Source of the DNA: AWTP1-13 sp033764875
GTDB taxonomy: Bacteria > Pseudomonadota > Alphaproteobacteria > Rhizobiales > Hyphomicrobiaceae
Direction: 5' to 3'
Assembly (NCBI GenBank): GCA_033764875.1
Contig: JANRIO010000011.1
Location: 1-64,000, forward strand
DNA: 64,000 nucleotides
Both the position numbers and the translations under genes were made by a program. Below are positions 43,333 through 52,977 of the stretch, one piece after another (positions within the stretch are counted from its first letter, which is position 1; every line of letters starts with the position of its first letter). The notes beneath the pieces were generated by a model. The model saw only the letters and a program-made list of their open reading frames with translations, was not told where the DNA came from and did not search any database.

Positions 43333-43632
43333 TCAGGTCTTGGCAGCGCCGGCCCGGCGCTCCTGGTTGCGCTGCCAGTACACGAACAGGACGGACACCA
43401 CCGCCGTGATGATCGCCGTGAGCTGGATCTCGGGGCGCTGGATGAAGACCAGCCAGGCGTTGAGGCCCGCCGAGAAGGAGGGCTGCTTGCCCGCCAGCAT
43501 GCCGTTCGCCACCATGATCGCGAACAGGACGAGCGAGCTGAGCGCCAAAGCCATCGCGATCTGCATCGTCCGCTTCAGAACCCTGGGCACCGGCAGTCGG
43601 CGTCCCGCGACAACCAGGCTGGTTGTATCCAT
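43333..43632 (-). CDS. Small two-helix membrane protein, unknown function
   Basis: A 99-residue protein with helices IAMALALSSLVLFAIMVANGML and LTAIITAVVSVLFVYW and a basic tail RNQERRAGAAKT. GAGGAGA five bases before ATG 43632 supports translation. It lies behind no clear operon partner; the 146-residue unknown protein follows it 127 bases on. Confidence 0.6.
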   Translation of the reverse strand: MDTTSLVVAGRRLPVPRVLKRTMQIAMALALSSLVLFAIMVANGMLAGKQPSFSAGLNAWLVFIQRPEIQLTAIITAVVSVLFVYWQRNQERRAGAAKT

Positions 43633-44115
43633 CGAAGTCTCCTCGTCGCTGTTGGAGCAAAAGCCTCGATCGAAAAGGGGCCCGCACCTCCGGACGGCGG
43701 GCCGCACGCGGCTGCGCTTGCGCCCGTGCCTTGCCGGCAGAGCTCCGCGCGGCCAGCCGGGCAACGGCCGGCGGCACGCAGCCCGGTGCGGCGGTCCCCG
43801 AGGCGAGGATGAAGCATGCCCCCGGCGCTGCCAATAGCCGCGACCCCGCGCGCGGGCCTGGCGGGCGGAGCAAAGCCGGCTCGTGTCGCCAAAATTGCAG
43901 ATGTGTTGCAGCTTTGCGTCGCGGGCCGCGTGCGCCCCGGGACGATTGCCGATTGCAATATGTTTCAGTGGATTGCGCGGCTGGCTCGTCGCGCCGCCAG
44001 CGCCCGCGACCCTCTGCGCGAGGTGCGCGCGTCACCGGCTGGCACGCGCGTTAACCAGTTCTTTACGCGGATCGACGCCCTTTGAGCGCATCTGTCTCGA
44101 AGGGGGCCGCTCTCC
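43633..44115. other. Intergenic region upstream of the FadL-type gene
   Basis: About 480 bases, no gene. It becomes AT-richer around 43890-44060 (GATTGCAATATGTTTCAG, GTTAACCAGTTCTTTACG), which probably includes the promoter of the outer-membrane transporter gene. Confidence 0.5.
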
Positions 44116-45474
44116 ATGCAAGTTGCCGATGCCGTCGAAAGCCTGAAGCCAGCACGTGCAATCTTCGTGGCGCTTGCCGCTGCTGCAGCCATTGTCGCTG
44201 CAACCCCGGCCTCCGCCGCCGAGGGCTATATGCAGAACGGCATCGGCGCCCGCAACAAGGCGCTCGCCGGGGCCGGCGTCGCCAGCAGCACGGACGCGAC
44301 GGCCGCCAGCCTCAACCCGGCCGGGCTCACCGGCGTGGAATCGCAGCTCGACAGCTCCACGTCCTTCTTCAACATGCGCGGCGGCTTCTCCTCCACCGGC
44401 TCCGGCGGCTTCACTGCCGACGGCTCGCACACCAGCCAGAAGGACTGGCTCGTGATCCCGAATTTCGCCGCCACCTGGCGCGTCAACTGGGGCTTTGCCG
44501 ACGCCATCGCCTTCACCGCCTACGGCAACGGCGGCGTCATGACCCGCTACGCCGACATGCCGAACACCAGCTCGCTTTGCTCGAGCGGGTCCGGTGCCTA
44601 CTGCGGCGGCCGCATGGGCATGGTCGCCCAGCAGCAGTTCTTCTCCATCGCGCTCGCCAAGCAGGTGAGCCCTGGCGTCTCCATCGGTATCGCGCCCATC
44701 CTCGCGCGCCAGACCATGGAGGTCGAAGGCCTCTCGCCGTTCGCGGGTCTGTCCAGCAACTCGGCCGCCTTCACCAACCGCGGCACCGACGAGAGCTGGG
44801 GCGGCGGAGTTCGCGCCGGCATCGAGTGGAAGGTGATGCCCGGCCTCAGGTTCGGCCTCGCCGGCAACTCGCGCGTCTACATGGGCAAGCTGAACCGCTA
44901 CGCCGGCCTCTTCGCCGAGGAAGGCAGCATCGATGCGCCGCCCTCCCTGCAGGCGGGTCTTGCCTTCGACGTGCGTCCCAACCTGACCATGATGCTCGAC
45001 TACAAGCGCATCTGGTTCAGCTCGGTGCGCTCGCTGAGCAATGCGTCGACCAATATCGCTGCGGCCTATGGCGGCGACCCCTCCTACCTGTTCGGCACCA
45101 CCAATGGTCCGGGCTTCGGCATGCAGGACATGGACATCTACAAGATCGCGCTGGAGTGGAAGGCCAACCCGAACCTGACGCTGCGCGGCGGCTACTCCTA
45201 CAACACGGCGCCGTTCAGCTCGCGCGACGCCGACCTCACCGCCATGACCCTCGGCCTCGCCCAGCATCACCTGACCGCCGGCCTCAAGGTCGGCCTGACG
45301 GAGCGGATGGACCTTGAGGTCTCCGGCATGTACTCGCCGCGCATGACGCTTTCGGGTGAGGAGCTGCTCAACCCCAACCGCATCATGACGACCGAGTCGA
45401 GCCAGTTCGAGATCACGGTCGGTGCCGTCTACCGCTTCGGCGTCGACCGCGCCGCCCCAGCACCGCTCAAATGA
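44116..45474 (+). CDS. OmpP1/FadL/TodX outer-membrane transporter
   Basis: A 452-residue barrel. Signal AIFVALAAAAAIVAATPASAAEG is followed by the FadL N-terminal hatch pattern (GYMQNGIGARNKALAGAGVAS, then DATAASLNPAGLTG, the NPA motif region). Repeated amphipathic strands follow and it ends VGAVYRFGVDRA plus six residues. It imports hydrophobic compounds such as long-chain fatty acids or hydrocarbons. Next to an alpha-oxoamine synthase on the same strand, 124 bases away. Confidence 0.88.
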   Translation: MQVADAVESLKPARAIFVALAAAAAIVAATPASAAEGYMQNGIGARNKALAGAGVASSTDATAASLNPAGLTGVESQLDSSTSFFNMRGGFSSTGSGGFTADGSHTSQKDWLVIPNFAATWRVNWGFADAIAFTAYGNGGVMTRYADMPNTSSLCSSGSGAYCGGRMGMVAQQQFFSIALAKQVSPGVSIGIAPILARQTMEVEGLSPFAGLSSNSAAFTNRGTDESWGGGVRAGIEWKVMPGLRFGLAGNSRVYMGKLNRYAGLFAEEGSIDAPPSLQAGLAFDVRPNLTMMLDYKRIWFSSVRSLSNASTNIAAAYGGDPSYLFGTTNGPGFGMQDMDIYKIALEWKANPNLTLRGGYSYNTAPFSSRDADLTAMTLGLAQHHLTAGLKVGLTERMDLEVSGMYSPRMTLSGEELLNPNRIMTTESSQFEITVGAVYRFGVDRAAPAPLK

Positions 45475-45598
45475 TCTGCATCGCGTTAGGCCGGTCTTAA
45501 CTACTCCATAGAATGGATAAGTCGCATTAATCGAAAGGCGAGGCCTGAGGCGCATTCTGCCCCAGCACAAAGAGCAACTTTGTCTTGGGGTAGAGCGT

Positions 45599-46981
45599 AT
45601 GTCTGGCAGCGGTATCGCAGGCAAGCAGGGCGTTGCGTCCGAGGAATCCCTGAAGGGCAGCCTGCGCGATTTCAAGTCCGTCCGCGGCACGGACCTGATC
45701 GGCCGCTTCGACGGCTTCTACGCCTGGCAGGATCTGCGCCGCAGCAACGGCGTCTGGCCCTACGCCAAGTCGACGACCACCGCCCCGCGCACCTGCTGCA
45801 CGGCGATGACCGATGACGGGCAGGCCTTCTCGGGCGTGAACTTCGCCTCGCAGGACTACCTGAGCCTCGCCTCGCATCCCGCCATCAAGGCCGCCGCCAT
45901 CGAGGCCATCGAGGAGTACGGCGTGCACAGCGCCGGCTCGGCGGCGCTGCTCGGCAACACCAAGCATTCCCTCCAGCTCGAGCGCACCATCTGCGACTTC
46001 ATCGGCGGCCGCGAGATCGTGCTCTATCCGACCGGCTGGTCGGCGGGCTTTGCCGCCGTGCAGGGCTTCGTCCGCCCCGACGATCACGTGGTGATGGATG
46101 TGCTGGCCCACTCCTGCCTGCAGGAGGGCGCGCGCGCCGCCACCCAGAACATCACCTACCACGGCCACCTGAACATCCGCGCCCTGGAGCGCCGGCTGCA
46201 GAAGATCCGCGCCACCGACAAGGAGAACGGCATCCTGGTCGTGACCGAGAGCCTGTTCTCCATGCACTCGGACACGCCCGACATCGCAGCCCTCCGCGCC
46301 GCCTGCGACGCCTACGACGCCAAGCTGCTGGTCGACTGCGCGCACGACTTCGGCTGCATCGGCGAGGAGGGCCTCGGCCATCTCGGCCTGCAGAACATGC
46401 TGAACGGCCCCGACATCATCGTCGGCAGCTTCTCCAAGACCTTCGCGGCCAACGGCGGCTTTGTCGCCGTCAAGACCAGGGCCGCCGCGGAGTACCTCAA
46501 GTACTTCAGCGCGACGCAGACCTTCTCCAACGCCATGTCGCCGGCGCAGGCGGCCTCCGTCAACGCCGCCTTCCGCATCATCCGCTCGGCCGAGGGCAAG
46601 GAGCGCCGGCAGCGCCTCATGAGCAACATCCTGTACCTGCGCGGCGAGGTGCAGCGCGTCGGCATGGAGGTGCACGGCGACCCGTCCGCCATCGTGCCCG
46701 TGCGCCTGGGCGCCGAGGGCCTCGCCCGCATCGCCTCGCGCAATCTCGCCGAGCTCGGTGCCATCGCCAACCTCGTGGAGTACCCGGCCGTGCCGCAGGG
46801 CGGCGCCCGCTTCCGCGTGCAGGTGATGGCCGACCACCAGCGCGAGGAGATCGACGCCCTGGTGAAGGCGATGCTGGAGGCGATGCGCTCGGCCGACCTC
46901 GAGTTCCGCGCCCATCGCGAAGGCGACCGCGCGCCGCTGATCGGCGCGCGCCCGGCCGAAGGCGCCGGCAAGGCCGCCTGA
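45599..46981 (+). CDS. Alpha-oxoamine synthase, serine-palmitoyltransferase/AONS-like PLP enzyme
   Basis: A 460-residue fold-type I PLP enzyme. NFASQDYLSLASHP, GVHSAGSAALLGNTKHSLQLE, VTESLFSMHSDTPDIAAL, DCAHDFGCIGEEG and the PLP-lysine motif GSFSKTFAANGGFV (K280) are in the order of the AONS/KBL/SPT/ALAS family. It condenses an amino acid with an acyl-CoA and releases CO2. The length and N-terminal about 70-residue extension favour an SPT- or CqsA-like role over biotin synthesis, as no bio genes adjoin. The exact product is unknown. Confidence 0.82.
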   Translation: MSGSGIAGKQGVASEESLKGSLRDFKSVRGTDLIGRFDGFYAWQDLRRSNGVWPYAKSTTTAPRTCCTAMTDDGQAFSGVNFASQDYLSLASHPAIKAAAIEAIEEYGVHSAGSAALLGNTKHSLQLERTICDFIGGREIVLYPTGWSAGFAAVQGFVRPDDHVVMDVLAHSCLQEGARAATQNITYHGHLNIRALERRLQKIRATDKENGILVVTESLFSMHSDTPDIAALRAACDAYDAKLLVDCAHDFGCIGEEGLGHLGLQNMLNGPDIIVGSFSKTFAANGGFVAVKTRAAAEYLKYFSATQTFSNAMSPAQAASVNAAFRIIRSAEGKERRQRLMSNILYLRGEVQRVGMEVHGDPSAIVPVRLGAEGLARIASRNLAELGAIANLVEYPAVPQGGARFRVQVMADHQREEIDALVKAMLEAMRSADLEFRAHREGDRAPLIGARPAEGAGKAA

Positions 46982-47321
46982 GGCGGCTTCGGCTCTCCAG
47001 GATTGCGAGCCCGCATTCGGCGGCGGCCAGGCCGCCGGCTGCACGCTGCCGGAGCGCCGCGGTGTCCGCGGCACGCAGAGCCCGCCGCGCTGCCGGCAGC
47101 CTTGTACTCGGCGCAGGCTGAACCGGGCTCATGGGCGGACCGCCCCCCATGGCGTACGGGCGAGCCGCAGCGCCGCGAGGGCGTGGCACCTCATCGGCGG
47201 TTGACCTGCGTGCCCCAGCTGCCGCATCCATTCCCGTGAAAACATCGCAGAGAGCCAGCGTCCGGTGGAACCGAGACCAATACTCGGCATTTGTGCGGTA
47301 CGCATCATCACGGAGATCTGG
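46982..47321. other. Intergenic region
   Basis: About 340 bases between two same-strand genes. No gene-like frame; I see no structure I can defend. Confidence 0.45.
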
Positions 47322-48146
47322 ATGACGTTCCTAGGCAAGATCGCTCTGGCCTGCGCCGTTGCCGCACTGCCGCTGAGCACCGCCCAGAGCCAGGACGCCC
47401 CGCGCGCGGCTGACTACGCGCCCGTATCCGGCCAGGAGGGCAAGGATGTCGTCTGGGTGCCGACGGCCCAGGCCCTGGTCGATCGCATGCTGACCATGGC
47501 CAAGATCACCCCGGATGACTTCGTCGTCGATCTTGGCTCGGGGGACGGGCGCACCGTGATCACTGCGGCCAAGCGCGGCGTCCGTGCGCACGGCATCGAG
47601 TACAACCCGGAGCTGGTGGCTCTCTCTGAGAGGAACGCAAAGGAGGCGGGCGTTGACAAGCTTGCCACCTTCGAGCGCGCAGACATCTTCCAGTCGGACT
47701 TCTCCAAGGCGACCGTTGTCACTTTGTTCCTTCTGCCCGCCCTCAACGTGAAGCTGCGCCCGACGCTGCTCGGGATGAAGCCCGGCACGCGAGTCGTGTC
47801 CAACAGCTTCGATATGGGTGATTGGGAGCCGGACGGGCGGATCGAGGCCGGCGGCAGCAATTGCACGAGCTACTGCCGGGCGATGATGTGGGTCATACCG
47901 GCGAAGGTCGGTGGCGCTTGGCGTCTCGGCGATGGTGCACTCCAGCTCACCCAGACCTATCAGATGCTCGGTGGCACGCTGACCCGCGGCCGCAAGGTCT
48001 TCCCGATCAGCTCGGCCCGCATGGCCGGCACGAGCATCACCTTCACCGCCGGCGGCAAGCGCTATGACGGCCGCGTCGACCATGGCACCATGACGGGGCA
48101 CACCGAGGGCGGTGGCGCCTGGACCGCGACCCGCGTTGGGCACTAG
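47322..48146 (+). CDS. SAM-dependent methyltransferase with a signal peptide
   Basis: A 274-residue protein. N-terminus FLGKIALACAVAALPLSTAQS looks like a Sec signal cleaved near AQSQ. The next part is a class I Rossmann methyltransferase: VVDLGSGDGRTVITAAKRG (motif I), HGIEYNPELVALSERNA (motif II acid), FERADIFQSDFSKATVVTLFLLPALN. The C-terminal 110 residues are beta-rich and non-catalytic in look. SAM is not known to be present in the periplasm, so either the protein is a membrane-tethered cytoplasmic enzyme or has another role. Confidence 0.8.
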   Translation: MTFLGKIALACAVAALPLSTAQSQDAPRAADYAPVSGQEGKDVVWVPTAQALVDRMLTMAKITPDDFVVDLGSGDGRTVITAAKRGVRAHGIEYNPELVALSERNAKEAGVDKLATFERADIFQSDFSKATVVTLFLLPALNVKLRPTLLGMKPGTRVVSNSFDMGDWEPDGRIEAGGSNCTSYCRAMMWVIPAKVGGAWRLGDGALQLTQTYQMLGGTLTRGRKVFPISSARMAGTSITFTAGGKRYDGRVDHGTMTGHTEGGGAWTATRVGH

Positions 48147-48164
48147 CCGAGCGAGAGCGGGGGC

Positions 48165-48554
48165 CTAGAGCCCCGCCGCCACGCGGCCGAGCGCCAGCGC
48201 GTTCTCGATCTTGCCGAGCAGCCGGGCGAGGTCCACCGGCTTGGTGTCGAAGTCGCAGCAGCCGGCCGCCAGGCTGTTGCGCCTGTCGCTTTCGAAGGCG
48301 CTGGCCGTCAGCGCGATGATCGGGATGTTGGCCGTCGACGGGCGGCCCTTGATCTGCCGGGTCGCCTCCCATCCGTCCATCAGCTCCCCGAGCCCGATGT
48401 CCATCAGGATCACGTCGGGCATCAGCCGCTCGGCGGCCTCGATGCCGGACGGACCGTCCTCGGCGAAGCGGACCGAGAAGCCGCGCTTCTCGAGCCGGCG
48501 TCCGAGCACGTCTCGGTTGATGGGGTTGTCCTCGATGACGAGTACGATGGGCAT
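48165..48554 (-). CDS. Single-domain response regulator
   Basis: A 129-residue REC domain (CheY/DivK-like): IEDNPINRDVL at strand 1, phospho-Asp in PDVILMDIGLGELMDG, Thr in IIALTA and Lys in FDTKPVD. The ELMDG loop is one residue longer than usual. It is the last gene of the kinase group on the minus strand and could relay phosphate between kinase and HPt. Confidence 0.88.
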   Translation of the reverse strand: MPIVLVIEDNPINRDVLGRRLEKRGFSVRFAEDGPSGIEAAERLMPDVILMDIGLGELMDGWEATRQIKGRPSTANIPIIALTASAFESDRRNSLAAGCCDFDTKPVDLARLLGKIENALALGRVAAGL

Positions 48555-48576
48555 AAGCAGCTCTCCTGCGGCTTGC

Positions 48577-50445
48577 TCAGGCAGCGCGGACATCATGGTT
48601 GTGGCCATTTGCGCTGCAGGCGGTGTTGAGGGCCCTCAGCAGGGCATTGCGATCGACGGGCTTGGCGACGACGGCGGCCGCACCGGCCTGCAGCGCCCGC
48701 TTCTTCTCGTCGACGATGCTGAGGATGATGACGGGGATGGAGGCGGTCGCCGGGTCGGACTTCATGGCGGCCAGCACCGACCATCCGTCGAGCTCGGGCA
48801 TCAGCACGTCGAGCAGCATCGCCTCGGGCTGCAGTGCTCGCGCAAGCTGCTTGGCACCCCTGGGATCGCTGCTGGCGACCACCGCATAGCCTTCCTTGCT
48901 GAGGAGGCGCTCGGCGATCTCGAGGAAGGCCGGGTCGTCGTCGACGACGAGGATGCGCTTGTCGCTGACAAGCGCGCCGAAGGCCACCTCGAGGTGCTCG
49001 CCGGGCCCCGCATTGCCGGCGCCGTTGCCGTCCGATACCGCGTTCTCCACCCGCGCCGCCGCCGGCGGCTGCGCGATCGCCGGCAGCCTGATCGTGAAGC
49101 ACGAGCCCTTGCCGAGCTCGCTCTCGACCGAGATCCTGCCGCCCATCAGGTTGCAAAGGTTCTGGCTGAGCGACAGCCCGAGGCCCGTGCCGCCGTACTT
49201 CGAGGCGATCTTCGCGTTGGCCTGCGTGAAGTTCGAGAACAGCGTCTTGATCTGGTCCGGCGAGATGCCGACGCCGGTGTCCCTGACCGCGATCTCGATC
49301 CAGTCGCCGTCCTTCAGCGTCTCGCGGCGCACCTTGAGCGTGATCTCGCCGTTGTGCGTGAACTTGGTGGCATTGCTGACCAGGTTGAGCACCGCCTGGC
49401 GCAGCTTCGTGGCGTCGAGGTGGGCGGTGCCGAGCAGGCTCTCCCCGCGGTCGATGGTGAAGGCGTTGGTGTTCTTGGCCGCCAGCGGCCGCGAGTTGAT
49501 CTCCACCTCGTTGATCAGCTTGTCGAGGTCGACGTCCTCCAGGAACAGGTCCATGCGCCCGGCCTCGATCTTGGAGATGTCGAGGATGTCGTTGACCATC
49601 GACAGCAGATGCTGTCCCGCGGCGCTGATCTTCTGCAGGTCGCCGATCTGCTCGCCGCGTCCCTCCAGCTCCGCGTCCTCCAGCAGGATCTCGCTGTAGC
49701 CGATCACGGCGTTGAGAGGGGTGCGCAACTCGTGGCTCATCTTGGCGAGGAATTCCGACTTGGCGCCGTTGGCGCGCTCGGCCTCCTCCTTGGCCTGCAT
49801 CAGCTTCGTCAGCGTCGACTCGTGCCGCCCGATCTCGCGCAGCAGCTCCGACTGCGAATCGACGATCGTCGCGTAGTAGCTCGCCATCATCAGCACATAC
49901 ATCGCGGCCGAGAGCGTCGAGATCAGTCCGACGCCGACCATGTTTTCGATCGGGATGTGGACGGGGAAGCTCTGGCCCCACAGGTAGGTGAGGTAGAACG
50001 AGGCGAGGCCCGCCGTGATCTGCAGGAATACGACGCCGCGCGTCAGGTTGCTGGAGCCCATGTAGAAGAAGGCCAGCAGCGGCACCACGAGCAGCCACAT
50101 CAGGAATGGCGAGCTCGCCCCGCCGTAGTTGAACGACCCCCACAGGATCGCGAAGATCAGGTTCTGCACCGAGAGCAGCGCCAGCACCGTGTAGTGCTGC
50201 GGCAGCAGCTTCACCAGGAACGGAAACACCCAGAACAGCGAGATCGACGCGCCGAGGATGGGCACGTGCGGCCACGGCTGCGGATCGGCCAGCCACAGGA
50301 AGGCGGTGATCGGATGGCTCAGGAACGGCCCGCACAGGTGGCTGATCAGGAACATCCGCTGCCGGCGCTGCTCGTTGCTGCCGGGACGGAGCTTCGGATC
50401 CGTGAACCAGTCGATTACGCCGCTTACCCGGTCGATGAACGTCAT
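48577..50445 (-). CDS. Hybrid sensor histidine kinase (membrane sensor-HisKA-HATPase-REC)
   Basis: A 622-residue protein. About six N-terminal helices (30-200) form a membrane sensor, followed by a short coiled coil. HisKA has FLAKMSHELRTPLNAVIGYSE; HATPase has LRQAVLNLVSNATKF (N), DTGVGI (G1) and GGTGLGLSLSQ (G2). A C-terminal receiver has VVDDDPAF, phospho-Asp in AMLLDVLMPELDG and Lys in VVAKPVD. There is no HPt domain; the HPt gene just upstream fills that gap. ATG 50445. Confidence 0.92.
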   Translation of the reverse strand: MTFIDRVSGVIDWFTDPKLRPGSNEQRRQRMFLISHLCGPFLSHPITAFLWLADPQPWPHVPILGASISLFWVFPFLVKLLPQHYTVLALLSVQNLIFAILWGSFNYGGASSPFLMWLLVVPLLAFFYMGSSNLTRGVVFLQITAGLASFYLTYLWGQSFPVHIPIENMVGVGLISTLSAAMYVLMMASYYATIVDSQSELLREIGRHESTLTKLMQAKEEAERANGAKSEFLAKMSHELRTPLNAVIGYSEILLEDAELEGRGEQIGDLQKISAAGQHLLSMVNDILDISKIEAGRMDLFLEDVDLDKLINEVEINSRPLAAKNTNAFTIDRGESLLGTAHLDATKLRQAVLNLVSNATKFTHNGEITLKVRRETLKDGDWIEIAVRDTGVGISPDQIKTLFSNFTQANAKIASKYGGTGLGLSLSQNLCNLMGGRISVESELGKGSCFTIRLPAIAQPPAAARVENAVSDGNGAGNAGPGEHLEVAFGALVSDKRILVVDDDPAFLEIAERLLSKEGYAVVASSDPRGAKQLARALQPEAMLLDVLMPELDGWSVLAAMKSDPATASIPVIILSIVDEKKRALQAGAAAVVAKPVDRNALLRALNTACSANGHNHDVRAA

Positions 50446-50555
50446 GCCCTGCCCCGACGACAAACTCCGTGAGCCGATGGATGTTTTCCCACGACTGGAT
50501 GAATTATCCGTGGATTGGGCAGGCAACTCGGGGACCGGGCGGCGAGCCCGGTCGC

Positions 50556-50891
50556 TCAGCCTGGCTGCGCCAACGCGGCGATGGTCTGGGCGATGGTGGC
50601 GCCGACGGCAGGCAGGCACAGGGCGACATCGGCGAGCTGCTCGCTCTCGATCTCGATGCCGCGCGCCATCCGGGAGAGCCGCACGGCGCCGAGGTTTGCC
50701 GCCATGCCCTTGAGCTTGTGCGCGACGCGCTTGGCCTTTGCCAGCTCCTCGGCCGCCACCGCCGCCTTCAGCTCGTCGAGGCAGGCCGCGCACTGCCCTG
50801 GCACCTGCGCCAGGATCTCGGCCACGTCCGCCGGATCGAGATCGGCGGTCCATTCGCCCATGACCGCCTCGTCGATCAGGGGAAGCGTCAT
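50556..50891 (-). CDS. Stand-alone HPt phosphotransfer protein
   Basis: A 111-residue helical protein with the HPt motif AHKLKGMAANLGAVRLSRMARGIE, whose His is the phosphate carrier. ATG 50891 chosen over an upstream start. It precedes the hybrid kinase by about 110 bases and lies opposite the REC-GGDEF-EAL genes, so it is the likely shuttle between kinase and those regulators. Confidence 0.88.
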   Translation of the reverse strand: MTLPLIDEAVMGEWTADLDPADVAEILAQVPGQCAACLDELKAAVAAEELAKAKRVAHKLKGMAANLGAVRLSRMARGIEIESEQLADVALCLPAVGATIAQTIAALAQPG

Positions 50892-51169
50892 GTCGGGCTC
50901 GCTGCGCACCACCCGTCTCCTCTACCCGTCACGCCCTTGCTGCCGCAGAGTGCGGCATCAACTCCGAACAAAGCCTTGCGCCCGGGCTCCGCCGCGGTCG
51001 GTTTCCGCCGACATGCTTGCCGATTAGCCGTCTGTTCACCTTGGCCAGCAATACGGCCGCGGTCTTCGGGTTCCGTTAGCGGAATTTACTCTGCCGCCGG
51101 CAAATATGGCGCATACAGGCAGCCTGCGGACGAAGCAGTTCCGGGCGCCAAGCGATTGTCAGGTGCACG

Positions 51170-52912
51170 ATGCGCAGGCCCACTGTCCTTGTCGTTGACG
51201 ACGATGCGTTCTCGCGGACCATCGTCAGCAAGAAGCTCAAGGCGCTGGCGGCCGTCATCGAGGCCGAGGACGGCCACGATGCTCTCTCCAAGGTGCAGGG
51301 CGTTCGCATCGACCTTGCGATCGTCGACCTCGAGATGCCGCGCTTCAATGGCCTCGACCTGATCAAGTGCATGCGCGGCATGCCGTCGCTGAAGCACATT
51401 CCCATCATCGTCCTCACGGCCAACGAGACCCGCGGCTGCCTCGAGGAGGCGCTGATGGGCGGCGCCACGTCGTTTCTCCTGAAGCCGCTCAACTGGAGCG
51501 CGTTCGGCGAGCACATCTGCCACGTGATGGAGCTTGCCTATCGCGCCGGCCATCTCGCCTTGCACGATCATCTCACGGGCCTGCCCAACCGCATCCAGCT
51601 CAACGAGCGGCTCGAGGGTGCGCTGGTCACGGCGCGGCCGGGCGCCTTCGTGGCGACCCACATGCTGGATCTCGACCAGTTCAAGATGATCAACGACACC
51701 ATGGGCCACTCCGCCGGCGACGAGCTCCTGAAGCTCGTGGCCGATCGCCTGTGCGAGCTCGTCCGCGGCGTCGACACCGTCGCGCGCATGGGCGGTGACG
51801 AGTTCTCCATCGTGCAGCCCGGGATTGCGAGGCCGGCCGACGCGGCAGCGCTTGCCCAGCGCGTGATCGCCCGCGTCAGCGAGCCCTACGAGATCGCCGG
51901 TGTCCAGGTCGTCATCGGGACCACTGTCGGCATCTCCATCGCCGCGACCGGCGACTGCGAGCCCGAGCAGGAGCTGCGCAACGCCGACGTGGCCCTCTAT
52001 CGCGCCAAGAAGGCGGGCCGCGGCACCTTCTGCTTCTTCGATATCGGCATGAACCTGGCGCTGCACGAGCGCCAGGAGCTCTCGGCCGATCTCGCCGTGG
52101 CCGTGGAGAAGAAGCAGTTCGAGCTGTTCTACCAGCCCGTGATCGGGCTCGAGACGCAGCGCATCAAGGCCTTCGAGGCGCTGATCCGCTGGCGCCATCC
52201 CGTGAAGGGCCTGATCCAGCCCGGTGCGTTCCTGGTGCTTGCCGAGCAGATGGGCCTCATCCTTCCGATCGGCGAATGGGTCCTGCAGGAGGCCTGCATG
52301 GCCGCCCAGCAGTGGCCGAAGGACCTGCGCGTCGCCGTCAACCTGTCGCCGGCGCATTTCAGAAGCCCGGGCCTGGTCGGCGCCGTCCGGCGGGCCCTGG
52401 AGATGTCGGGCTTGGCGCCCGGTCGGCTCGAGATCGAGGTGACAGAGGCCATCCTCCTGCACAACGCCGCCGCCGCCCTGAAGGCGCTGCACGAGTTGCG
52501 CGCCATGGGTGTGCGCATTGCCATGGACGACTTCGGCACCGGCTATTCCTCCATCAATCACCTGCAGAGCTTCCCCTTCGACAAGGTCAAGATCGACCAG
52601 TCCTTCGTCGAGGACGTGACCGACAATTCCAACTCGCTCAAGATCGTGCGCGCGGTGGCGGCGCTCGCCAACGGCCTCGGCATGGAGGCGACCGCGGAAG
52701 GCGTCGAGACCGAGGAGCAGCTGGCCGCGATCCGCGCCGAGGGCTGCACCGAGATGCAGGGCTTCCTCTCGAGCGAGCCCGTGCCCGTCGGCGAGATCCC
52801 CCTGCTGCTCCTGACCGAGCAGCTGCGCAATCCCGATTGCATCGCGCCGCCTGCCAGGCGTCACGGCGCGCTCCCGTCCTCGGACGCCCTTGCGAAGAGG
52901 GCGGCGCCGTGA
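51170..52912 (+). CDS. REC-GGDEF-EAL cyclic-di-GMP regulator (first of two)
   Basis: A 580-residue protein. REC (1-120): acidic DDD at 10-12, phospho-Asp D53. GGDEF domain with RMGGDEF (207-211). EAL domain with FEALIRWRHP (336-338), NLSPAHF, EVTEAIL, MDDFGTGYSS, KIDQSFV and EGVETEEQ, the full catalytic set. Both making (diguanylate cyclase) and breaking (phosphodiesterase) of c-di-GMP are therefore possible, gated by phosphorylation. Cytoplasmic. Divergent from the HPt gene. Confidence 0.92.
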   Translation: MRRPTVLVVDDDAFSRTIVSKKLKALAAVIEAEDGHDALSKVQGVRIDLAIVDLEMPRFNGLDLIKCMRGMPSLKHIPIIVLTANETRGCLEEALMGGATSFLLKPLNWSAFGEHICHVMELAYRAGHLALHDHLTGLPNRIQLNERLEGALVTARPGAFVATHMLDLDQFKMINDTMGHSAGDELLKLVADRLCELVRGVDTVARMGGDEFSIVQPGIARPADAAALAQRVIARVSEPYEIAGVQVVIGTTVGISIAATGDCEPEQELRNADVALYRAKKAGRGTFCFFDIGMNLALHERQELSADLAVAVEKKQFELFYQPVIGLETQRIKAFEALIRWRHPVKGLIQPGAFLVLAEQMGLILPIGEWVLQEACMAAQQWPKDLRVAVNLSPAHFRSPGLVGAVRRALEMSGLAPGRLEIEVTEAILLHNAAAALKALHELRAMGVRIAMDDFGTGYSSINHLQSFPFDKVKIDQSFVEDVTDNSNSLKIVRAVAALANGLGMEATAEGVETEEQLAAIRAEGCTEMQGFLSSEPVPVGEIPLLLLTEQLRNPDCIAPPARRHGALPSSDALAKRAAP

Positions 52913-52977
52913 GGCACGCGGCGCGGTCGGTCGACAACGCCTGGCTGCAGGTTATGTTTGCTTTGTCTTGAGATCCT

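Noticed and set aside
45475..45598. CtrA-like sites (TTAA repeats) before the alpha-oxoamine synthase
   Set aside because: The TTAA half-sites do not have the required 7-base spacing.
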